Shown one piece after another: positions 54,563-62,388 of a DNA stretch of 64,000 nucleotides (positions within the stretch are counted from its first letter, which is position 1; each line of letters opens with the position of its first letter). The DNA comes from Streptosporangium nondiastaticum (GTDB lineage Bacteria; Actinomycetota; Actinomycetes; Streptomycetales; Streptomycetaceae): NCBI RefSeq assembly GCF_003011965.1, contig NZ_PXWG01000011.1:1-64000 (forward strand), in the 5' to 3' direction. The notes under the pieces were generated by a model. It searched no databases and was not told the DNA's origin. It saw only the letters and a program-made list of their open reading frames with translations. The translations under genes and the position numbers were made by a program.

Positions 54563-55516
54563 ATGACCGTCCTACCGGTGATCAACCTGGAAGACGCCCT
54601 CGGCGGGAACGAGGAGAAGGTCGCCGACGAGATCTCCCGGGCCTGCACCGAGGTCGGCTTCTTCATCGTCCGCGGCCACGGCATCGACCGGAAGGTCTTC
54701 GACGACGCCTACGAGCTCTCCCTCGGCTTCTTCGGCCGGCCCGCGGCCGAGAAGGACGCCCTGCCGATGCGCACGAGCACGGCCCGCGGCGACAACGACT
54801 ACAGCCCCTACGGCTACAGCGCGCTGCTGTCGGAGAACGCCTACGCCTACACCGGCAAGCAGGGCATGCCCGCCGACTACGTCGAGAAGTTCAGCGTCGG
54901 GCGCCTCGTCCTCGACGACGCCGAGGACCTGCCCTTCCCCGCCGACGAGCGCGGGAGCGAGCTGCGCGCCGCGCTCAAGGCCTACTTCGCGGCCTGCGAG
55001 ACCGTCTCCGCGCGGGTGACCGAGCTGCTGACCATCGCCCTGGAACTGCCGCGCGACTTCTTCGCCACCCGCACGGACCGCTCCAACGACTCGCTGCGCT
55101 CCCAGTACTACCCGGGCGTGCAGCAGGAGTTCCTCAACGACCAGGGCATGGGCGAGCACACCGACGGCACGCTCATCACCCTGCTCACCGAGGACGGCCC
55201 CGGCCTCCAGCTGCGCGACCTGTCCGGCAACTGGATCGACGTGGACGTCCCCGAGCGCGACCACTTCATCGTCAACATCGGCGACCTCATGGCCCGCTGG
55301 TCCAACGACGAGTACGTCTCGACGCCGCACCGCGTGCGGCTCGTGGACCGCCCCCGCCAGTCGATCGTCTTCTTCAAGCTGGCCAACGACGACGCGGTCA
55401 TCGAGGCCTTCCCGAAGTTCACCCGGGAGCGCCCCGCGACGTACGAGCCCATCCGCTACGAGACGTTCTCGCTGCAGAAGATGGACGCGCTCTTCGGGCG
55501 GGAGGCCCGCTCGTGA
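54563..55516 (+). CDS. Isopenicillin N synthase-like Fe(II)/2OG oxygenase
   Basis: The 317-residue protein has the DIOX_N region (LPVINLEDALGG; EVGFFIVRGHGID) and the 2OG-FeII_Oxy core. The ligands are His199 and Asp201 in GEHTDG, His256 in STPHRV, and Arg265 and Ser267 of the RxS motif in RQSIVFF. An RxS motif is typical of 2-oxoglutarate binding, so it is probably a 2OG-dependent hydroxylase, desaturase or cyclase rather than a true penicillin synthase; no ACV synthetase is present. ATG 54563 has a GGAGAC site; its stop overlaps the CitE-like start. Confidence 0.9.
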   Translation: MTVLPVINLEDALGGNEEKVADEISRACTEVGFFIVRGHGIDRKVFDDAYELSLGFFGRPAAEKDALPMRTSTARGDNDYSPYGYSALLSENAYAYTGKQGMPADYVEKFSVGRLVLDDAEDLPFPADERGSELRAALKAYFAACETVSARVTELLTIALELPRDFFATRTDRSNDSLRSQYYPGVQQEFLNDQGMGEHTDGTLITLLTEDGPGLQLRDLSGNWIDVDVPERDHFIVNIGDLMARWSNDEYVSTPHRVRLVDRPRQSIVFFKLANDDAVIEAFPKFTRERPATYEPIRYETFSLQKMDALFGREARS

Positions 55517-56361
55517 AGGTCGACCCGTGCCTGTTCTACGTCCCGGCGTCACGCGTGGACACCCTGCTCAAGAACGTGCCCCGGGATTCGATCGAGCTCG
55601 TGCTCGACCTGGAGGACTCCGTCCCCAAGGACGCCAAGCCCACCGCCCGCGAGCAGCTCGGCACCGTCGACCTGACCGGGACGGGGCTCACCGGCGTCTC
55701 CATGCGCATCAACAGCATCGAGACCCCGGACGGTCTGCTCGACATCCAGACGATCCTCGCCCTCGGCGGGCGGATCGGCGGCCTCCCCCTGCAGACGGTG
55801 CTGGTGCCCAAGGTCGCCGCCGGCCGTGACGTCGCCATCTACCGGTCCCTGCTCTCCCGCCTGGACGAGCCGCCGGAGATCTGCAGCTTCATCGAGACGC
55901 TGGACGCCGTCGAGAACGCCTTCGACATCGCCGCGGCCAGCGAGGGGCTCTGCTTCGGGCAGGCCGACCTGGTCGCCGAGATGTGGGCCCAGGACGAGGC
56001 CTACCTCGCCCACGCCCGGTCCCGGATGTGCGTGGCCGCCTCCCGCTACGGCCTGCCGGTCATCGACACCAACTCCTTCGAGCTGTGGGACATGGACCTC
56101 GTCCGGGCCCAGTGCGAGGCCTCGAAGCAGTGCGGCTTCACCGGCAAGGCCGCCATCCACCCCAAGCAGGTCGGCACGATCGTCGAGACGTTCAGCGTCC
56201 CCGCGGCCGAGCTCGACGAGTACCGGCAGACGATCAAGGACTACGAGGCCGACGAGCGCGGCTTCGCGGTCAGCAAGGACCGGGTGCTCGCCCCGCCCTT
56301 CGTCCTGCGGGCCCGGCGCATGCTCGCGCTGCACGACGGCATCGCCCGCCCGATCCGCTGA
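55513..56361 (+). CDS. CitE-like (HpcH/HpaI family) CoA-ester lyase
   Basis: The 282-residue TIM-barrel enzyme has the family pattern: LVLDLEDSVP, a conserved Arg/Asn (MRINSIET), LVPKV, SFIETLDAVENAF and GFTGKAAIHPKQV. Members cleave or form malyl-CoA, beta-methylmalyl-CoA or citryl-CoA, usually with Mg2+. It starts at GTG 55513 overlapping the upstream stop (GTGA). In this operon it may join glyoxylate or acetyl units to a CoA ester, or cleave such an ester. Substrate is unassigned. Confidence 0.88.
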   Translation: MKVDPCLFYVPASRVDTLLKNVPRDSIELVLDLEDSVPKDAKPTAREQLGTVDLTGTGLTGVSMRINSIETPDGLLDIQTILALGGRIGGLPLQTVLVPKVAAGRDVAIYRSLLSRLDEPPEICSFIETLDAVENAFDIAAASEGLCFGQADLVAEMWAQDEAYLAHARSRMCVAASRYGLPVIDTNSFELWDMDLVRAQCEASKQCGFTGKAAIHPKQVGTIVETFSVPAAELDEYRQTIKDYEADERGFAVSKDRVLAPPFVLRARRMLALHDGIARPIR

Positions 56362-56424
56362 CCACCGAACTTCAACGCCGGCCCCGGCTTTCGTAGGGCC
56401 GGACCGGCACCCGTGGAGGACATT

Positions 56425-57354
56425 GTGAGCACCCCGATGACGGACGTCCTGAAGCAGGCCATGGTCGACGTCTCCGCCTACCCCGCCGAGTTCGCCGGCG
56501 GCCGCTTCACCGGCGTCCCCGACGCGCTCGTCGCACGCCTGGTGGAGCTGGTCGCCGACGGCGCCGGCGTCGCCGTCTGCCACGGCGCGAGCGCCCTGCT
56601 CGCCGGGCACGGCATGGACATCCACGACGAGGCCCACGCCGCCGCCGCGCGCGACTACTTCGAGGCCGTCTTCCGCGCCTTCGCCGCGACGGTCGACCCC
56701 GCGAAGTTCTCGCCGCTGCCCATGGGCTACGACCAGGTCGCCAGCATGGACGTGGACGGCTTCAACAAGAACACCAGCTTCACGCCCAACTCCGACCACA
56801 CGGAGTCGCGCGAGTTCCTGACCACGAAGTGCGTCCACTTCGACTCCGCCACGACGTTCATCGGCAACGTCTACGGCCCCAACACGAACATCGACGGCGG
56901 CCTGCCGATCGTGTGCGACACCACCGCGTACTGCCGCGAGAACGGCGTCGACCCGGCCGACCTGATCGAGCTCATGCCGCACAGCTACAACGTCGCGGTC
57001 AAGCAGGAGCACACCGAGGCCGTCCTCGCCCGCCACGCCGTCGCCGTGGACGCCGACCTGCTGGACGACATGGTCATGGTCGTCCTCAACAACGAGGTCG
57101 ACGGCGGGCTGGCGCACGCCGGCTCGACGCCCCGCCTCGCCGACCCGGCCCGGCCCGGCAAGCGCCCGCTGCGCCACATCGAGCTGCAGTTCACCGACGG
57201 CGAGAACCTCGACAACTGGTACCGCCACTACCGCCTGGACATCCCCGAGGTGAAGGTCAAGGTTCCGGACCTGGACACTCCGGACCACGACCGCTACCAC
57301 CGTGGTGTGGACACCGCCCTCGCGGCCCAGAGCCCCGCCGCATCCGGCAAGTGA
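56425..57354 (+). CDS. Unrecognised protein, possible Fe(II)/2OG oxygenase
   Basis: I do not recognise this 309-residue protein. It is soluble and well coded, with GTG 56425 preceded by GGAGGA. Features compatible with a clavaminate-synthase-like oxygenase are His138 and Asp140 in CVHFDSATTF, a Gly-rich turn (NTNIDGGLPIVCD), a possible distal histidine His231 in NNEVDGGLAHAGS, and Arg250 in RPLRHIELQF. The spacing is roughly right for the HxD...H...R pattern but I have no family match. Asn- and Thr-rich loops (GFNKNTSFTPNSDH) are unusual. It may equally be an enzyme of a new type in this pathway. Confidence 0.7.
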   Translation: MSTPMTDVLKQAMVDVSAYPAEFAGGRFTGVPDALVARLVELVADGAGVAVCHGASALLAGHGMDIHDEAHAAAARDYFEAVFRAFAATVDPAKFSPLPMGYDQVASMDVDGFNKNTSFTPNSDHTESREFLTTKCVHFDSATTFIGNVYGPNTNIDGGLPIVCDTTAYCRENGVDPADLIELMPHSYNVAVKQEHTEAVLARHAVAVDADLLDDMVMVVLNNEVDGGLAHAGSTPRLADPARPGKRPLRHIELQFTDGENLDNWYRHYRLDIPEVKVKVPDLDTPDHDRYHRGVDTALAAQSPAASGK

Positions 57355-57362
57355 GGCACGCC

Positions 57363-58322
57363 ATGTCACTGCTGCACCGGCCGGACGCCCCGGCCATGAG
57401 CCCCGCCGACGAGGCCGAACTGGCGGCGCTGCTCGACCTGCTGGACGCCGGCGAATGGCCCGAGGACCTCTTCGAGGGCCGCACGTTCTACGACCAGTGG
57501 GGCACCCCCGTGGCGGCGGACGTCCGGGTCACCGAGCGCGAGGCCGGCGGCGTGCCCGCGTACGTGCTCACCCCGCCGGACGCCGACCCCGCGCGGATCG
57601 GGATCTGGCTGCACGGCGGCGGCTACGTGTTCGGCTCGCAGACCAGCCACGGCAGCATGGTCGCCGAGGCCGCGCGCAGCGCCGGCTGCGCGTTCCTGCA
57701 CCCGCAGTACCGCAGGGCCCCGGAGCACAAGTTCCCCGCGCCCGTCGAGGACGCGGTGGCCGTCTACGCCGCCCTCCTCGACGAGGGCTGGGCGCCCGGG
57801 GCGATCGTCATGGCCGGCGACTCCGCCGGCGGCGGCCTGCTCCTCGCGGCCCTGCTCGCCGCCCGGGACCGCGGGCTGCCGATGCCCGCGGCCGCCGCCG
57901 TGGTCTCGCCCTGGACGGACCTGGCCGGCACGGGGGAGACCTTCACGACGAAGGAGGCCATCGACCCGCTGCTGTCCCGGTCGGTGGTCGACGACGTCGC
58001 CGAGGCCTACCTCGACGGAACCGCCCCCGAGACCCCGTACGCCTCCCCGCACTACGGCGACCCGCACGGCTTCCCGCCGGTGCTCATCCAGGTCGGCGAG
58101 CGGGAGATGCTGCACAGCGACTCCGAGCGGTTCGCCGCCAAGCTGGCCGCCGCCGGCTCCCCGGTCACCATCGAGGTCTGGCCGGGCATGGTCCACGTCT
58201 GGCACCTGCACCACACGCGCCTGGCCAAGGCCCGCGAGGCGCTCGCGCGCCTCGGCGCCTTCCTGCGCGCACCCGGCACGGCGGCGCCCCGCGAGGGCGC
58301 ACGGAACGAGGGACACTCATGA
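57363..58322 (+). CDS. Alpha/beta hydrolase (HSL-type esterase)
   Basis: The 319-residue protein has the hormone-sensitive-lipase pattern: oxyanion HGGGYVFGS, nucleophile Ser in MAGDSAGGGLLL, and the catalytic Asp and His near GEREMLHSD and GMVHVWHL. It likely hydrolyses an ester, thioester or amide of a pathway intermediate. It lies eight bases after the unrecognised gene, and its stop overlaps the alpha-oxoamine synthase start (ATGA). Confidence 0.92.
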   Translation: MSLLHRPDAPAMSPADEAELAALLDLLDAGEWPEDLFEGRTFYDQWGTPVAADVRVTEREAGGVPAYVLTPPDADPARIGIWLHGGGYVFGSQTSHGSMVAEAARSAGCAFLHPQYRRAPEHKFPAPVEDAVAVYAALLDEGWAPGAIVMAGDSAGGGLLLAALLAARDRGLPMPAAAAVVSPWTDLAGTGETFTTKEAIDPLLSRSVVDDVAEAYLDGTAPETPYASPHYGDPHGFPPVLIQVGEREMLHSDSERFAAKLAAAGSPVTIEVWPGMVHVWHLHHTRLAKAREALARLGAFLRAPGTAAPREGARNEGHS

Positions 58323-59584
58323 GCGACGACACCGTGACCGGCCCGGAGGCCGAGGCGGTGATGGGACCGCACCGGTTCCGGAACAACCAGCGCATGGTCC
58401 CGGCCGGCGAGGCGGCGTGGAAGCTCGCCGGGGACAACGGGATGCTCGACATCCGCGTCGACGCCACGAACGGCCAGAACCGGCTGCGCGACGTCCGCAC
58501 CGGGCACGAGTTCCTCAACCTCTCCTCGTGCTCCTACCTCGGCCTGAACAGCCACCCCACTGTCGTGGAGGCCGGCGTAGCGGCCCTGCGCGAGGAGCAG
58601 ATCACGGGGCTGGCCATGGCCGAGTTCCGGATCCGCCTGGAGGCCGCGCACCGCCTGGAGGAGGAGCTGGCCGGCCTGTTCGGCGGCCCCGTGCTGCCGT
58701 CGATCTCCTGCGGCGTGACCAGCGCCGCCGTGCTGCCCCTGCTGGCCTCGGGACACCTCACCGGCAGCGAGCCGCTGGTCATGGTCTTCGACCGGTTCGC
58801 GCACTTCTCGATGAACTTCGTCAAGCCGGTCGTCGCCGACGAGACGATGGTGCTGACCAGCCCGCACAACGACATGCAGTTCCTTGAAGACGTGTGCCGG
58901 AAGTACCCGCGTGTGGCCTACGTGTGCGAGGGCGCGTACTCCACCGGCGGCCTCGCCGATCTGGAGGGCATCAAGTCCCTGCAGGAGAAGTACGGCATGT
59001 ACGTCTACCTCGACGACTCGCACGCCCTCTCCACGCAGGGCCCGAACGGCGAGGGCTACGCCCGCTCGGTCTTCCGCGAGCTCGACGAACGCACCATGAT
59101 CGTCGCCTCGACGGCCAAGGCCTTCGGCAGCACCGGCGGCATCGCCATGCTCGGCTCGTCCAGCGTCTTCGACTTCCTCTACCGCTCCGGCCCGATGGGC
59201 TGGTCCCAGGGGATGCGCACCGGCGCCATCGGCACCACCCTGGGCAGCATCGCCGTCCACCGCTCCCCGGAGCTCGGCGTGCGCCAGCGCCAGCTCGCGG
59301 AGAACATCGCCACCTTCGACCGGCGCATGAAGGGCCGCGACGTCCGCGGCACCGGCTCGCACATCAAGTTCGTCACGGTCGGCGAGAACGAGAAGGCGGT
59401 GCGCCTCTCCACCGAGCTCTACCGGCGCGGCTACTACTGCTCGGCGATGTTCTTCCCGGTCGTCCCGCGCGGCCAGGCCGGCGTCCGGCTGATGCTCCGC
59501 GGCGACATGACCACCGCCATGACGGAGGACTTCGTCACCGTACTGGAGGACGTGCTGGACGACGTGCTGGACGGGGCCGCATGA
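58319..59584 (+). CDS. Alpha-oxoamine synthase (AONS/KBL-like PLP enzyme)
   Basis: The 421-residue fold-type I PLP enzyme has the family residues: LSSCSYLGL near the start, DDSHALSTQG (Asp232, His235) and the PLP lysine Lys267 in ASTAKAFGSTGG. The family condenses an amino acid with an acyl-CoA, losing CO2, to give an alpha-amino ketone (8-amino-7-oxononanoate synthase, 2-amino-3-ketobutyrate ligase, ALA synthase). In this operon it could join the CoA ester made by the LeuA/MaoC/CitE-type enzymes to an amino acid. It overlaps genes on both sides by four bases. Confidence 0.9.
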   Translation: MSDDTVTGPEAEAVMGPHRFRNNQRMVPAGEAAWKLAGDNGMLDIRVDATNGQNRLRDVRTGHEFLNLSSCSYLGLNSHPTVVEAGVAALREEQITGLAMAEFRIRLEAAHRLEEELAGLFGGPVLPSISCGVTSAAVLPLLASGHLTGSEPLVMVFDRFAHFSMNFVKPVVADETMVLTSPHNDMQFLEDVCRKYPRVAYVCEGAYSTGGLADLEGIKSLQEKYGMYVYLDDSHALSTQGPNGEGYARSVFRELDERTMIVASTAKAFGSTGGIAMLGSSSVFDFLYRSGPMGWSQGMRTGAIGTTLGSIAVHRSPELGVRQRQLAENIATFDRRMKGRDVRGTGSHIKFVTVGENEKAVRLSTELYRRGYYCSAMFFPVVPRGQAGVRLMLRGDMTTAMTEDFVTVLEDVLDDVLDGAA

Positions 59585-60573
59585 CGGACTGCATGCGGAT
59601 GGCGGACCGCACGGCGGCGACCGCGACTCCGGGGGCCGGCCCCGAGCCGTCCGCAGCGCTCGTGCGGTCCCTGGCCGGGGCCATGCGCGACGCGCTGCGC
59701 AGCGGCGCCGTCGGCCGGATGCTGGTCCCGCCGCGGGAGACCGTCGAGGACGCGGCGGGCGCGAAGTTCATCTCGATGCCCGCCGTGTCCCCCGACCACG
59801 ACCTCTACGTCAACAAGGTCGCGACGATCGTGTCGTCCCCCGTGCCGGGCCGCCGCGCGACCGTCACCTCGGTCGTGCCCGTGTTCTCCGCCTCCACCGG
59901 CCGCTTCCTCGGCACCCTGGACGGCGACACCGTCACCAACCTCAAGTGCGCCGCCGTGACGGCGCTGGTGACGGACCGGTGCGCCGCCCCGGACAGCCGC
60001 GTCCTGGGCATCATCGGCTCCGGCGTCCAGGCCCGCCAGCAGTACCTCGGCGTGTCCGCGGTGCGCGACCTCGCCGAGGTCCGGGTCTGGTCCCGCGACC
60101 CGGCCCGCGCCGCCGCCTTCGCCCGCGACATCGAGGAGACGGCGGCCGCCGCGGGCCGGAAGACCGAAGTCGTCGTGGCCGCCTCGGCCGGGCACGCCGC
60201 CCGCGGCGCCGACATCCTGTCGACGGCGACCACGTCGGTCCACCCGCTGCCGATCGGGGACGGCCTGCCCGCACACGCGCACATCAACTGCCTGGGGGCG
60301 CACACCACCGCGTCGCGCGAGGTGTCCGCCGAGCTGCTCCGCAGCAACATCGTGATCGTCGAGGACCTGCGCACGGCGATCGCCGAGGCCGGCGAGAGCC
60401 ACGCCGGGGCGATCGAGCTCGACGCCCTCTTCGCCCCGGGCGCCGAGGAGTTCACGAGGCGGGGGACGATCTTCGCCTCGACCGGGTGCGCGTATCTTGA
60501 TTTGATCACTTGTGCCCATCTGGCAGGGCGCGACGACATCGAGGGTTTCCGGCTGACGGGTGCTGCCCCGTGA
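59581..60573 (+). CDS. Ornithine cyclodeaminase / mu-crystallin family protein
   Basis: The 330-residue protein has the NAD(P)-binding core (LGIIGSGVQARQQYLGV; VWSRDP) and the family's N-terminal substrate lobe (GAKFISMPAVSP; LDGDTVTNLKCAA). Members deaminate and cyclise ornithine, reduce cyclic imines, or form opine-like amines. After an alpha-oxoamine synthase, reduction or reductive amination of an amino ketone or imine is the natural guess. ATG 59581 overlaps the upstream stop. Confidence 0.9.
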   Translation: MTDCMRMADRTAATATPGAGPEPSAALVRSLAGAMRDALRSGAVGRMLVPPRETVEDAAGAKFISMPAVSPDHDLYVNKVATIVSSPVPGRRATVTSVVPVFSASTGRFLGTLDGDTVTNLKCAAVTALVTDRCAAPDSRVLGIIGSGVQARQQYLGVSAVRDLAEVRVWSRDPARAAAFARDIEETAAAAGRKTEVVVAASAGHAARGADILSTATTSVHPLPIGDGLPAHAHINCLGAHTTASREVSAELLRSNIVIVEDLRTAIAEAGESHAGAIELDALFAPGAEEFTRRGTIFASTGCAYLDLITCAHLAGRDDIEGFRLTGAAP

Positions 60574-60608
60574 CCGCCGGAACGCCCCCGACCAAGGGAG
60601 GGAATCGC

Positions 60609-62117
60609 ATGGCAAGCAAGGCGAACCGGGCGAACATCGGGCGCGAGGAGATCTCGGGCGCCCACGACGCGCGGATCCCGCAGAAGTTCCTCGACCTGAT
60701 GGCGACCGGCTGGCGCGCCGAGGAGGACCTCGACCTCACCCCGGTCCCGCAGGTCGAGCACCTCGCCCGCCGCCGGGCCCGGCTGTCCCAGGCCTTCCCG
60801 GGCGACACCCTCGTGATCCCCACGGGCAGCCACCGCTCGCGCACCTTCGGCGCTCCCTACGAGTTCCGGGCCGGCAGCGACTTCCTGTGGCTGACGGGGG
60901 ATCAGGAGCCGCACGCCGTCCTCGTGATGCACGCGACGTCCGCCGGCCACGACGCCGTCCTCTACGTACAGCCCCGCCTGAACCACACGGCCGGCGCCGA
61001 CTACCTGGACCGGATGGACGGCGAGATCTGGCACGGCCGGCGCCTCTCCCCCGAGGAGAAGTCCGCCATCCTCGGCATCGCCACGCGCCCCTTGGGCGAA
61101 CTCCCCGCGGTGCTCGCGTCGCTGGCCGGCTCGGACCGCGTGCGCGTCCTGCGCGGCTACGACACGCACATCGACGGCGGGATGGAGCGCGGCGCGCTGC
61201 CCGTCACCCCCGAGAACACCGAGCGTGACGCCATGCTCGCCAGCGTCCTCTCCGAGCTGCGGCTGGAGAAGGACGAGTGGGAGATCGCCCAGCTGCAGGA
61301 GGCGGTCGACGCCACCATCCTCGGCTTCGAGGACATCGCCCGCCGCCTGCGCCCCGACGCCCCGACCCCCGAGCGGTACATCGAGGGCATCATGACCTGG
61401 CGCGCGCGCATCGCCGGCAACAGCCTCGGCTACAGCTCCATCGCCGCCGGCGGCCCCCGCTCCACGATCCTGCACTGGTCGCACAACAACGCCGTCGTCG
61501 AGCCCGGCCAGATCCTGCTCATGGACATGGGCATCGAGAACAACAACGGCTACACCGCGGACGTCACCCGCGTCCTCCCGGTCTCCGGCACGTTCACCAA
61601 GGCCCAGCGCGACGTGTACGACATCGTGCACGCGTCGCGGACCGCGGGCCTCGCCAAGATGGCCCCCGGCACCGCCTTCGCCGAGATCCAGGCCACCTGC
61701 AACCGCGTGCTCGCCGAGGGCCTGAGCAGCCTCGGCATCCTCAAGGGCAGCGTGGAGGAGGCCATGGACCCGGCGTCGATCGCGTACCGCCGCTGGTCGC
61801 TGCACGGCTTCGGGCACATGCTCGGCCTGGACGTCCACGACTGCGGGCACGCCCGCCCCGAGTACTACGGCGGCGGCGTCCTGCGCGAGAACCACGTCCT
61901 GACCATGGAGCCCGGCCTCTACCTGCAGCCGCACGACGAGCTGGTGCCCGAGGAGCTGCGCGGCATCGGCGTGCGGATCGAGGACGACGTCCTGATCACC
62001 GCGGGCGGCAACACCCTGCTGACCGCGGCGCTGCCGACCGAGTCGCACGAGGTCGAGTCCTGGCTCGCCGCCCAGCGCGAGGCGGGCCCGCGGGAGCCGG
62101 GCCTCGATGGCAACTGA
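60609..62117 (+). CDS. Aminopeptidase P family metalloprotein (M24B)
   Basis: The 502-residue protein has an AMP_N domain (about 30-190) and an M24 pita-bread catalytic domain. The dinuclear metal ligands are present: two Asp in LLMDMGIENNNGYTADVTR, His in HGFGHMLGLDVHD, and Glu in TMEPGLYL and VRIEDDVLI. It removes an N-terminal residue before proline or, in specialised pathways, hydrolyses related C-N bonds. I chose ATG 60609, preceded by GGGAGG, not the upstream frame extension. It overlaps the AtzG-like gene by 11 bp. Confidence 0.92.
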   Translation: MASKANRANIGREEISGAHDARIPQKFLDLMATGWRAEEDLDLTPVPQVEHLARRRARLSQAFPGDTLVIPTGSHRSRTFGAPYEFRAGSDFLWLTGDQEPHAVLVMHATSAGHDAVLYVQPRLNHTAGADYLDRMDGEIWHGRRLSPEEKSAILGIATRPLGELPAVLASLAGSDRVRVLRGYDTHIDGGMERGALPVTPENTERDAMLASVLSELRLEKDEWEIAQLQEAVDATILGFEDIARRLRPDAPTPERYIEGIMTWRARIAGNSLGYSSIAAGGPRSTILHWSHNNAVVEPGQILLMDMGIENNNGYTADVTRVLPVSGTFTKAQRDVYDIVHASRTAGLAKMAPGTAFAEIQATCNRVLAEGLSSLGILKGSVEEAMDPASIAYRRWSLHGFGHMLGLDVHDCGHARPEYYGGGVLRENHVLTMEPGLYLQPHDELVPEELRGIGVRIEDDVLITAGGNTLLTAALPTESHEVESWLAAQREAGPREPGLDGN

Positions 62118-62388
62118 CGACGCCGGCGCGGCGGCGCCCGCGGCGGACCCTGCGGCAGCGGTGGACTCCGCTGCCGCGGTGCGGTCCGCCGCCGAGGCGG
62201 AGTTCGACACCCTGACCGGCCGGCTGGGCATCGACGTCCCGGCCGACCTCAAGGGCGGCGTCCTGGCCGGCTACCAGGGGCTGCGGGACATGGCGGCACT
62301 GCTGCGGAGCGTGGAGACCGATCACCGCGGCCGTCCGGGCGGCCGGGACGACCGTACGGGCAACGACGAGGAGAGACCGGGTGCCTGA
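62107..62388 (+). CDS. AtzG-like (DUF4089) amidase small subunit
   Basis: The 93-residue protein has an Ala-rich N-terminus and a core, TGRLGIDVPADLKGGVLAGY followed by RDMAALLRSVE, that matches AtzG/DUF4089, a GatC-like small subunit of AtzE-type amidases. It overlaps the M24 gene upstream by 11 bp and the amidase gene downstream by 8 bp, so it is very likely the structural partner of that amidase. Confidence 0.8.
   Translation: MATDDAGAAAPAADPAAAVDSAAAVRSAAEAEFDTLTGRLGIDVPADLKGGVLAGYQGLRDMAALLRSVETDHRGRPGGRDDRTGNDEERPGA

Noticed and set aside
54563..55516. Beta-lactam pathway (isopenicillin N synthase)
   Set aside because: The protein has the IPNS fold residues, but no ACV synthetase or other beta-lactam gene is present and the RxS motif suggests an ordinary 2OG enzyme.
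55549..57369. 606-codon minus-strand frame opposite the CitE-like and unrecognised genes
   Set aside because: Composition is typical of antisense shadows, and the plus-strand frames have ribosome sites, overlaps and family motifs.
59581..62117. Ectoine or creatine-type catabolic operon (cyclodeaminase-like plus M24 protein)
   Set aside because: Those operons share these two families, but the other expected partners are absent and the rest of the operon (LeuA-like, alpha-oxoamine synthase, iron oxygenases) points elsewhere. The M24 protein also has a full aminopeptidase P N-terminal domain.
59805..62252. 815-codon minus-strand frame opposite the cyclodeaminase-like and M24 genes
   Set aside because: It crosses three genes with intact motifs on the plus strand and shows no recognisable domain.
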